A DNA stretch of 64,000 nt from Epinephelus fuscoguttatus. Its lineage: Eukaryota > Chordata > Actinopteri > Perciformes > Serranidae. The stretch covers positions 42,638,600 to 42,702,599 of the forward strand of contig NC_064766.1 in assembly GCF_011397635.1 (NCBI RefSeq), given 5' to 3'. The notes beneath the pieces are model-generated. The model was given only the letters and a program-made list of their open reading frames with translations, was not told where the DNA came from and did not search any database. Of this stretch, positions 32,393 through 41,839 are shown piece after piece (position 1 is the first letter of the stretch; every line of letters begins with the position of its first letter). The translations under genes and the position numbers were made by a program.

Positions 32393-33631
32393 TTAACTAA
32401 CTCCTTGATTGGTGAGCGTGGTGGAGGGGGGTTGACGCTGGCTCCGTGGTGATTGTGGTGAAGGGCAGGATGGGGGTTGTTGGATCCCTGACTGGGACAG
32501 GGACATCCTCTGAATGCCTTGGGTGATGTGGAGCAAAGGGTCAGGTGAAGGGGGAGAGCTGCAGGCTGTCTGTCTCTGTGCCACGTACTTGTCCTTGGCT
32601 CTTATCTGTCCATTCTTGTTTTGGTATGGCCTTCCAAGAGCATGACGTAGGTTGGCTCCGAGTAGTCTGCATCCAGTGATGTTCGGATGAAGCCCATCAC
32701 GCTGAAAACGATCCTTACAGTTCCAAAAGATGTTAAAATTGTCAATGAACTTTATCCCATGAGTGAAGCATGCCGATGTCAGCCATGTATTCAGGGCAAG
32801 GAGTCTGGTAAAAGACTCGATTCCTTTCCCCAGGGTTGGAATGGGGCCAGAAATGAACACATTTTGTGACTGACAGTCACTCAGTTTCTCCGGGAGCAGG
32901 GAAAAGTCTTTTTTCAGGATCTCAGAGCCAGTTTTTCCTCGTAGAATGTCAAAAGACCCAGCATGGATGATGATCCTCATGTTACTGGGGTGTGCAGAGA
33001 GGATCACTGGCAACAGCTCGGTTAGCTCCCTGACAGACGTGTCAGACACCGTTAGATTTTCAGTCTTTGCCATTCTTACATGCTTGGTTATTGAGTCTCC
33101 GATCAGGATGGTGTCTGGCTGATCAGATGTGGGCCTGGCCCTGGCCCTGGGTCTAGCAGTGGTTTTGGGTCTATGGTTTGCATTTTGGATAGCCTTAATA
33201 CCACGAGTGTGATTGCCTGCCTGGGTTCAGTGTAGTTGGTATTGTCACACATTTCATTTGGAGCCAGTGCATCGTACCTGTTGTTTGCGCCTAGTGACAT
33301 CAGCCCAAATCCTGGCTGGAGGTGATGCTTTTGGTCGAGCACCAGTCCTGTGCCAGTAGGAAGGGTCGTTAGGAAAGGCCAGTTTGGGAGCCTCTGCAGC
33401 TGATCCAGTGGTGTTAGGACATATCCATGGGATTGTGTCAGCCAAGTCAGCGATGGTGTGCTCCACATTTGTTGTATTTCCATATATAAAAGTCTGTCCA
33501 TCAGCACCTTGTATGTTAGCTGCCACAGAGTCAGTGAATTGCTCACTCTCACGAATTTGTTGTAGCATTTCATTCTTCTTTTGAAGCTGCCTTATGGTCT
33601 CGGTTAGTCGCTCACACTCTGTGCAGCTCAC
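32393..33631 (-). CDS. LINE ORF1 protein with coiled coil and SGNH esterase domain (two frames)
   Basis: The first part (from 33,631) reads MSCTECERLTETIRQLQKKN, a Cys pair plus heptad-like coiled-coil start. The second part (to 32,393) is an SGNH/GDSL esterase-like domain: IIIHAGSFDILRGKTG replaces the usual GxND block, VFISGPIPT precedes the central helix, and FQRDGLHPN contains the Asp-x-x-His pair. Esterase domains of this kind are known in ORF1 of CR1/L2 LINEs. One or two frameshifts near 33,100-33,250 separate the parts, so the ORF is probably not intact. Confidence 0.7.
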
Positions 33632-33807
33632 AGATTTTGCCTCTACCGTTACCTCACCGTCTCACTCGATCACCCCGGCACCAGTGGCTGCTCAACCTCC
33701 TACCACCCCGATGTCAGCCTCCCGTGGTAAAAGGAAGCGCAAGACTGACGTGCCAACTAGTGATCCATGTGAGGTTGCCATCCTCAAGAGGCTGCAGGAG
33801 ATTCGGC

Positions 33808-33827
33808 AGGAGAGAGAGAGAGAGAGG

Positions 33828-33855
<28 letters not shown>
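33808..33855. repeat. AG microsatellite inside the Harbinger companion gene
   Basis: A run of GAGAGAGAG with one GAGG interruption encodes the Arg-Glu repeat at the C-terminal end of the companion ORF. Confidence 0.9.
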
Positions 33856-33858
<3 letters not shown>

Positions 33859-33989
33859 GTGACATACGTACATGTCACTTTTTGTAATTACCTTTGCACT
33901 TTTTTACAAGGTCTCCCACAGGAACAGAGCACTATACTGATGTGCAACATCAAACAACTGATGCGGCACCATGAACCCTTGTGAATTAT

Positions 33990-34439
33990 GGCTAGGCCGA
34001 TATGCAGTCAGGCCTACATGTTATATGCAGGCGTTGTCATTTGTTACTGGTAATGTGTATACGTTCTATGTAAAAGAAGTTTTAAGAAGTTTCGTTCACA
34101 GCCTATAGGGCACAAATGAAAATGAATTATCTGGCTCTTCTTACCACCATTTCAATATTGTATGTTCGTAGCCTACTTATTATTTTTAATTGGATGTGGA
34201 GATGTGATGTCAAGTCATGTGCTTATTATGGGCTAATTTCATTACTAAATAAACAAACCTCTTTTCATAACGTTGCCTATAATTTCTGTGGATATTAGGC
34301 TACAGGCCTACACCTGATTATCATTATCAAGGCAAAGTCCCATTTTGAACTTAAAGAGTGACAGAGAATAACTTTCACATAAACAGCTAAGAAGGCTAAA
34401 ATTATTTGTAATGTTTTAAGCAATAGAAACACATATAGC
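33990..34439. other. Harbinger internal non-coding sequence
   Basis: No gene recognised. It lies between the companion gene and the Penelope-like insertion and is AT-rich. It is probably the transposon's own intergenic region. Confidence 0.4.
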
Positions 34440-34450
34440 TCATATCAGCT

Positions 34451-34918
34451 GTGTATTTCAAACCCAGTAACACACTCAGACAAAGACTGGTACACCCAAA
34501 AGACCGTACACCACACACTCAGAAGAGCAACCTAGTGTACACTGTCCAATGCAGTGAGGAATGCCCAGACTTGTACATTGGTGAAACAAAACAACCACTA
34601 AACAAACGCATGGCCCAACATAGAAGGGCTAACTCGTCAGGGCAAGACTCAGCTGTCTATCTACACCTCAAGGAGAAAGTACACTCCTTCAAAGACAGCA
34701 ATGTGCACATTTTGGACAGGGAAGACCGATGGTTTGAAAGAGGTGTAAAAGAAGCCATCTATGTGAAATTGGAAAAGCCATCTCTCAGTAGAGGAGGAGG
34801 TCTGCGACACCAGCTATCCTCCACCTATAATGCTGTCCTTTCATCCTTGCCCAGGAGGCTTAACAACTTAACCTCTAAAAACAACGGTCGTTCACAAATG
34901 GCCTCATGTGACTCTTAA
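34451..34918 (+). pseudogene. Penelope-like GIY-YIG endonuclease domain
   Basis: The open frame of 155 codons has SNLVYTVQCSEECPDLYIGE (GIY and YIG equivalents Tyr-Thr-Val and Leu-Tyr-Ile-Gly), then TKQPLNKRMAQHRRA (the conserved Arg and His helix), REDRWFERGVKEAIYVK (conserved Glu) and a C-terminal LPRRLNN. The frame is intact to its stop at 34,916-34,918, but the upstream RT is absent. In these elements the domain nicks target DNA to prime reverse transcription. Confidence 0.8.
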
Positions 34919-35059
34919 CGACTCCAGTGACAACTGGTGCAGCAGGAGTTTCAACGACCGTCGTTGACACACCATTGGAGCACTAATGAACCAGTGATAT
35001 CATTGGCCTTGTGAAGACCTCCTCAGAGGTTAAATACCTGGGTGTTTCCACACCAGTTT

Positions 35060-35135
35060 GTCAGACTAGTTCCAGTCTAGTCAGACAAGCATGAACTGAT
35101 GAAGCCTCTTGGATAAGAGCTGAAACATCTTCTAA
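35060..35135 (+). ncRNA. Degenerate type I hammerhead ribozyme motif of the Penelope-like element
   Basis: The conserved core CTGATGA is at 35,096-35,102 and GAAAC at 35,122-35,126. Between them AGCCTCTT and AAGAGCT can pair as stem II. GAA just before the core can pair with TTC at 35,130-35,132 as the base of stem I. The cleavage triplet reads ATC where GTC is usual, and stem I is mismatched beyond three pairs, so activity is doubtful. Hammerheads are known from Penelope-like elements. Confidence 0.5.
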
Positions 35136-35172
35136 GACAAAACCAAGTCCAGTTGCGTTCGATTCAATTGCC

Positions 35173-35833
35173 TTGAGATGCCTTCATTATCCTCACCGCC
35201 TTTTCAGGACTGCATTCAATGGGACAGCTGAATATTCTGAAGCTCGCAGCCAATATACCGAAGGCGTTTTCCATGTCTCGCCCTGGCCTGTCGGTAATTG
35301 TAAATGCGCTTCCTATCCAGCAGGTTCGTGCCTTAAATGAGAAGAAAAATAAGTGTCATGGGTGTCATGCAGTAACTAGACAGAACAGATGACTTGGCTG
35401 ACACCAACTTTGCAGCTCCATATAGCATAGGGTAATAGCAGGGCCCAGATACTGTAGACATAAATATCATTTTCAGCCTAATTTATTGTCAGCTGGTCTA
35501 ATTTTCTGTTGCCATGCATCTCTTAATGCATTTCTTTTCAAGTCTTTTCTTTTCTTACTCAGTAGCCTATAGGCCACCTCGTGCACTGATGCCTCTTGAT
35601 GTTCCGTGGCTACTCTTTACACACAGGTTTTTAGATTTCATAGACTAAATAAGCTCTGGTTTCATCTGGGTAGCCAGTGTGCATTACCAATTGCTGTAGC
35701 GTAATCAAGAAGTAGGCCGGCAATGGAATAGTGTGGGCCAACTGTGCCATTGCGCACACAGGCGTGCAGCTGGGTAAGTTACATGCAATTATTTGTATTG
35801 ATTTATTTATCTATCTATCTCACCTGGGTAGGG
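35173..35833. other. Harbinger sequence 3' of the transposase gene
   Basis: This lies between the Penelope-like insertion and the transposase stop on the minus strand. No other feature was recognised beyond an ATCT run near 35,810. Confidence 0.4.
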
Positions 35834-36465
35834 TCACATCAGGTTCTCCTGTAATGGAAAGGCCTCATCCCCCAGGAAAACTAATGGGCTGGGTGTTGTG
35901 GTGCCTGGGAGGAGGGCAGGAGCGGGTAGATGGCGTTTACCCTCTGCCAGATTGGACCCAAGCGGGCTGCGGCTAAACACACCTCCATCGCTCTCACGCC
36001 CGTATGCACCAACATCCACGTAAATGAAGCGGTAGTTGGCATCAGTGGCAGCCTTTGTAATTGAAGAAGTCGCTGCCAGATCGAGGTGGTGCTCTGATGC
36101 GAATGTGTTTCCCATCAATCACTCCGACACACAGGGGGCACTGCCACTGCCTCCAGAAGTCCTCTGCGATGTCCAGCCACTGGCCTCTTGTAGGAAAAGC
36201 CACAAACTCCTTAAGGGCATCCCAGATGGAACAGCATGTCTCCTCACCAATGCTACAGACGGTGCTGGTGCCCATCTTACAGCTGGCTGATACCAGTGCT
36301 CAGGTACCACAAAGTCACCGCCAGCCTTTGAGAAGCTCCAATAAGATTCTGATGGTTTCCCAGAGTCTCCGGGAGAAAGCGGGCCACTCCGGCCAGGAGA
36401 TCGTCAAATTTTGGCACAGACATGCAAAAGTACTTGAAATGCCTCTCCTCATCTCTGATTCGCAT
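35834..36465 (-). pseudogene. HARBI1-like DDE transposase, with frameshifts
   Basis: On the minus strand, from 36,465: FKYFCMSVPKFDDLLAGVAR and RLAVTLWYLSTG (N-terminal helical region). Next come EDFWRQWQCPLCVGVIDGKH (first Asp) and IRIRAPPRSGSDFFNYKG. A short deletion of about 30 bp with a frame change (near 36,050) follows, then DANYRFIYVDVGAYGRESDG (second Asp) and LVFLGDEAFPL (Glu). All three acidic residues of the DDE_Tnp_4 family are present. At least two frame changes inactivate it. It is the transposase of the 27,567-36,534 element. Confidence 0.88.
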
Positions 36466-36602
36466 CAGGCATGTGTTTTGACTATGAATGGAAGTGCGTT
36501 GCTCGCATCGCGTGCGTCAACTATAAAACGGCCCTTATTGTTTAGTCTTAACAATAATTAACCACTAATATTCCCCTTATTTATCCTTTTGATTATCACT
36601 GA

Positions 36603-37281
36603 ATGACAGACAGACACAGACACACAGACAGACACAGACAGACACACAGACACACAGACAGACACACAGACAGACACAGACAGACAGACACACAGACAGA
36701 CACACAGACACACAGACACACAGACAGACACACAGACAGACACACAGACAGACACACAGACAGACACAGACAGACAGACACACAGACAGACACAGACAGA
36801 CACACAGACACACAGACAGACACACAGACAGACACAGACAGACAGACACACAGACACAGACACACAGACAGACACACAGACAGACACACAGACAGACACA
36901 GACACACAGACAGACACACAGACAGACACACAGACACACAGACAGACACACAGACACACAGACAGACACACAGACACAGACACACAGACAGACACACAGA
37001 CAGACAGACACACAGACAGACACACAGACAGACACACAGACAGACACACAGACAGACAGACACACAGACACACAGACACACAGACACACAGACAGACAGA
37101 CAGACAGACACACAGACACACAGACAGACACACAGACACACAGACACACAGACACACAGACAGACACACAGACACACAGACACACAGACAGACACACAGA
37201 CACACAGACAGACACACAGACACAGACACACAGACAGACACACAGACAGACAGACACACAGACAGACACACAGACAGACAC

Positions 37282-37312
<31 letters not shown>

Positions 37313-37397
37313 CACAGACACACAGACAGACAGACAGACACACAGACACACAGACACACAGACACACAGACAGACAGACACACACAGACAGACACAG
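36603..37397. repeat. CAGA/CACAGA microsatellite, about 800 bp
   Basis: The array is built from CAGA and CACAGA steps in irregular order, interrupted only at the ends. Long ORFs in all frames (Cys-Val-Ser on minus, Thr-Asp-Arg on plus) are artefacts. Confidence 0.95.
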
Positions 37398-37766
37398 GAG
37401 GCTGACGTCATTTTGTTTTTGTCGTTCAGGAAGTCATTTTCTCCCTGTAAAGTTTTACTGATAAAAATGTTCTTGTTGACATTCAGTACTTTAGTTTTAT
37501 GTTGTCACACAGTTTATATCCTGCAGTCGTCTGTATTGTCCCTGTGGTCACTGCTGATGACATCATGAGGACGTGTTGACCTGTTTTCACCGCAGTGACA
37601 CACTCAGAGTGTCGATCTGTGACATTCAGGTCATATCTGCTCCGACTTAATGGATCAGTCTGAGCGACGCTCGATGACCTGCCGCCATCCATCGATCACA
37701 TGGTTATAAAGAGCTGCAGCACCACACACCGCTCCTCAGAGACACGACCGCCACTGCTGAAACCAG
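37398..37766. other. Unassigned sequence between two repeat arrays
   Basis: No gene or repeat was recognised in this 370-bp island. Confidence 0.35.
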
Positions 37767-40350
37767 CCGACATCAAGGAGACGTCCAGCCGACATCAAGG
37801 AGACATCCAGCAGACATCAAGGAGACGTCCAGCCGACATCAAGGAGACATCCAGCAGACATCAAGGAGACGTCCAGCCGACATCAAGGAGACCTCCAGCT
37901 GACATCAAGGAGACATCCAGCTGACATCAAGGAGACGTCCAGCCGACGTCCAGCCAACATCAAGGAGACATCCAGCTGACATCAAGGAGACCTCCAGCTG
38001 ATGTCCAGCTGACATCAAGGAGACGTCCAGCCGACATCAAGGAGACGTCCAGCCGACATCAAGGAGACGTCCAGCCGACATCAAGGAGATGTCCAGCCGA
38101 CATCAAGGAGACATCCAGCTGACATCCAGCAGACATCAAGGAGACGTCCAGCCGTCATCAAGGAGACCTCCCGCAGACATCAAGGAGACCTCCTGCCGAC
38201 ATCAAGGAGACGTCCAGCCGTCATCAAGGAGACATCAAGGAGACATCCAGCTGACATCAAGGAGACCTCCAGCTGACATCTAGGAGACATCAAAGAGACA
38301 TCCAGCAGACATCAAGGAGACATCCAGCTGACATCAAGGAGACATCCAGCTGACATCCAGCAGACATCAAGGAGACATCCAGCAGACATCAAGGAGACCT
38401 CCAGCTGATGTCCAGCCGACATCAAGGAGACATCCAGCAGACATCAAGGAGACCTCCAGCTGATGTCCAGCCAACATCAAGGAGACATCCAGCAGACATC
38501 AAGGAGACATCAAGGAGACATCCAGCCGACATCAAGGAGACGTCCAGCTGACATCCAGCAGACATCAAGGAGACATCCAGCAGACATCAAGGAGACCTCC
38601 AGCTGATGTCCAGCCGACATCAAGGAGACATCCAGCAGACATCAAGGAGACCTCCAGCTGACATCCAGCAGACATCAAGGAGACATCCAGCTGACATCAA
38701 GGAGACCTCCAGCTGACATCTAGGAGACATCAAGGAGACATCCAGCAGACATCAAGGAGACATCCAGCTGACATCAAGGAGACCTCCAGCTGACATCCAG
38801 CAGACATCAAGGAGACATCCAGCAGACATCAAGGAGACCTCCAGCTGATGTCCAGCCGACATCAAGGAGACATCCAGCAGACATCAAGGAGACATCAAGG
38901 AGACATCCAGCCGACATCAAGGAGACGTCCAGCAGACATCAAGGAGACCTCCAGCTGATGTCCAGCCGACATCAAGGAGACATCCAGCAGACATCAAGGA
39001 GACCTCCAGCTGACATCCAGCAGACATCAAGGAGACATCCAGCTGACATCAAGGAGACCTCCAGCTGACATCAAGGAGACATCCAGCTGACATCAAGGAG
39101 ACCTCCAGCTGACATCCAGCAGACATCAAGGAGACCTCCAGCTGACATCCAGCAGACATCAAGGAGACATCCAGCAGACATCAAGGAGACCTCCAGCTGA
39201 TGTCCAGCCGACATCAAGGAGACATCCAGCAGACATCAAGGAGACCTCCAGCAGACATCAAGGAGACATCCAGCTGACATCAAGGAGACCTCCAGCTGAT
39301 GTCCAGCCGACATCAAGGAGACATCCAGCAGACATCAAGGAGACCTCCAGCTGACATCCAGCAGACATCAAGGAGACATCCAGCTGACATCAAGGAGACC
39401 TCCAGCTGACATCAAGGAGACATCCAGCTGACATCAAGGAGACCTCCAGCTGACATCCAGCAGACATCAAGGAGACATCCAGCAGACATCAAGGAGACCT
39501 CCAGCTGATGTCCAGCCGACATCAAGGAGACATCCAGCAGACATCAAGGAGACCTCCAGCAGACATCAAGGAGACATCCAGCTGACATCAAGGAGACCTC
39601 CAGCTGATGTCCAGCCGACATCAAGGAGACATCCAGCCGACATCAAGGAGACGTCCAGCCGACATCAAGGAGATGTCCAGCTGACATCAAGGAGACATCC
39701 AGCTGACATCCAGCAGACATCAAGGAGACGTCCAGCTGACATCCAGCAGACATCAAGGAGACCTCCAGCAGACATCAAGGAGACCTCCAGCAGACATCAA
39801 GGAGACCTCCAGCCGACATCAAGGAGACGTCCAGCCGACATCAAGGAGACATCCAGCTGACATCAAGGAGACGTCCAGCCGACATCAAGGAGACGTCCAG
39901 CCGACATCAAGGAGATGTCCAGCTGACATCAAGGAGACATCCAGCTGACATCCAGCAGACATCAAGGAGACGTCCAGCTGACATCCAGCAGACATCAAGG
40001 AGACCTCCAGCAGACATCAAGGAGACCTCCAGCCGACATCAAGGAGACGTCCAGCCGACATCAAGGAGACATCCAGCTGACATCAAGGAGACCTCCACCT
40101 GACATCTAGGAGACATCAAGGAGACATCCAGCAGACATCAAGGAGACATCCAGCTGACATCACGGAGACATCCAGCTGACATCCAGCAGACATCAAGGAG
40201 ACATCCAGCTGACATCAAGGAGACCTCCAGCTGACATCAAGGAGACCTCCAGCTGACATCAAGGAGACATCCAGCTGACATCAAGGAGACATCCAGCAGA
40301 CATCAAGGAGACATCCAGCAGACATCAAGGAGACATCCAGCGGACGTCCA
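37767..40350. repeat. Minisatellite of 11-bp half-units, 2.6 kb, upstream of the melanopsin relic
   Basis: Two related 11-mers, GACATCAAGGA and GACATCCAGCT (with CAGCA, CAGCC, CTCCAGC variants), combine mostly into 22-bp units and sometimes 33-bp units. Longer blocks containing CTCCAGCTGATGTCCAGCCG recur about every 110-190 bp, so a higher-order structure exists. The array ends less than 85 bp before the melanopsin-like ATG and its last units are diverged. Confidence 0.95.
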
Positions 40351-40429
40351 GCAGATATCCAGTGGACAACAATGACTCATCACCAGCTGACCACGACTCT
40401 CTGCTCTCTGTGATCATCATCACAGCAGG

Positions 40430-41706
40430 ATGTCGAAGGTTCTTCACCTTCATGGCCACGTCCCAACACACCACACTCACCCGAAGCCTCACCTGTTCTC
40501 CACGGTTGACGTTCCTGACCACACCCACTACATCATCGGCTCTGTCATCCTGTTGGTAGGGGTGATGGGCATGCTGCGAAACGGTCTGGTCATCTACGTG
40601 TTCTGTCGCAGTCCGACACTTTGTTCGCCCAGCAACCTGCTGATGGTCAACCTGGTGGCAGCAGACTTCCTGATGTCTCTGACGCAGTCTCCCGTCTTCT
40701 TTGTGTCCAGCCTACATCACCACTGGGTGTTTGGGGAGCTTGCCTGTGAGCTGTACACTTTCTGTGGTGCGTTGTTTGGCATCACCTCCATGATTACACT
40801 GACAGCCATTGCGGTGGATCCCTGCCTAGCTATCACACGGCCACTGGCTCTGCTGGGCGGGGTGAGTCGTGAGCGGGTGTGGGCGGTGCTGGTGGGGGGG
40901 ACTACATGAGCTTCACCACCGCCATGCGCACCTCCACTATTCTGCTGTTCGCCTTCGTCTTCTTTGTCCCGCTCTGTCTCATCGCTGGCTGCTACTTCGC
41001 CATCTTCCAGGCGGTGTGGGAGGCAGCTCAGGAGGTGGAGCAGCTGAACTGTGGTGAGACCAACAAGGCATACAAGCGTCTGCTCAGTGACTGGCGGTTG
41101 GCTAAAGTTGCTCTGGGAGTGATCCTGCTGTTCGTCATCTCCTGGTCACCGTACTCTGCTGTAGCTCTGACCTCCCACCTACTGACACCCTACATGAACT
41201 CAGTTCCTGCTGTCATAGCAAAGACCTCCGCCATTCACAACCCCATCATCTACGCCATCACACACCCAAAGTACCACGCCGCCATCGGCTGCCACGTCCC
41301 ACTGCTGCGCCCTCTGCTGTGGCTGCATGAAAAGGACCTGCGCTCATCTTTCAGCTCCAGCAGCACTTCATCTCACCGAGCCACGCTCACTGGTCAGAGC
41401 CCAGCAGGAGTCCAGCTCAGCGCCGGCGTCTGGGCCAACAGCTGATAGAGCTAGACCCGACTGTCCTAAGCGTCTGACAGCGAGTCTTGCTGGACGGAGA
41501 GCGAAGCTGATGGATCCAGTGCCGGATCAGCGGCCGTCACCGGACAGGTGTCCACTGACGTCACTGCAGACAACACTGCCGCCCCCAACACCAATCCTGA
41601 CACCACCATGAGCATCTTTGACACCGCCATCGCCACCACCGTCCTTAGCCAGCAGAGACGACAGACAGGAGCTGACTCACCTGATGGGGGCACTGCAGCC
41701 GAGTAA
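40430..41706 (+). pseudogene. opn4: Melanopsin (opn4) intronless copy, inactivated
   Basis: From about 40,430 the frame matches the melanopsin core without introns. TM1 is GSVILLVGVMGMLRNGLVIY, and later helices include NLLMVNLVAADFLMSLTQSP and CGALFGITSMITLTAI. The E/DRY position reads Asp-Pro-Cys (40,817-40,825). Near a run of G at 40,893-40,900 the end of TM4 and extracellular loop 2 are missing (about 30 residues) and the frame shifts. DYMSF, TM5, TM6 and TM7 follow. The retinal-binding Lys is present (AKTSAIHNP, codon 41,221-41,223), as is HNPIIYAITHPKY. After another frameshift near 41,440-41,490 the acidic tail (SDSESCW) runs to a TAA at 41,704-41,706. An intronless melanopsin retrogene is known in teleosts, and this looks like a broken copy of that lineage. 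The gap between TM6 and TM7 also seems short. Confidence 0.85.
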
Positions 41707-41839
41707 ACCAACAAAAACACGACTTAAACAGGAGCACTGCGACAGTTAAGAAACTGACTGAGGTCATTGTTAGACACAATAAGTCTGAGAAGCAGTATAT
41801 ATATTATTATGTTCATATATTAATATTATTCCAGCACAT

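Larger units (their letters stand above)
29024..33678 (-). mobile_element. Full-length L2/CR1-like LINE, minus strand, with target duplication
   Basis: A 4,655-bp element flanked by CACCAGTGGCT on both sides. On the minus strand it has a short 5' UTR (33,632-33,678), ORF1, ORF2 with endonuclease and RT, and a 3' tail in which TATATAAATAAAACTGCCTTG is followed by TCTTGCC. It belongs to a different subfamily from the L2 with the GTCCGTCCTGG tail. It is the most complete LINE in the window but carries frameshifts in ORF2. Confidence 0.88.
28838..33890 (+). pseudogene. Harbinger companion protein, second exon, split by a LINE
   Basis: After an acceptor-like CTGTGTAG at 28,831-28,838 the frame reads an acidic stretch (DKDDDEDEEESISAQGDQ) and a Ser/Pro-rich stretch ending PPTTPTPVA at 29,023. 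The LINE follows, and the frame resumes at 33,679 with AQPPTTPMSASRGKRKRK and CEVAILKRLQEIRQ before an AG-repeat-encoded RERERE run and a stop at about 33,885. The two halves join exactly across the 11-bp duplication CACCAGTGGCT (29,013-29,023 and 33,679-33,689). The later stretch LPQEQSTILMCNIKQLM near 33,910-33,980 may be a further piece. Confidence 0.7.
34440..35172 (+). mobile_element. Penelope-like retroelement, 5'-truncated
   Basis: Only the last part remains: the GIY-YIG endonuclease domain and the 3' UTR. The UTR carries the signature CTGATGAAG...GCTGAAAC, which is the core of hammerhead ribozymes found in these elements. The RT is missing, as expected from 5' truncation on insertion into the Harbinger element. 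Confidence 0.8.

Noticed and set aside
36558-37568. Cys-Val-Ser and Thr-Asp-Arg repeat ORFs
   Set aside because: CAGA microsatellite translated in all frames.
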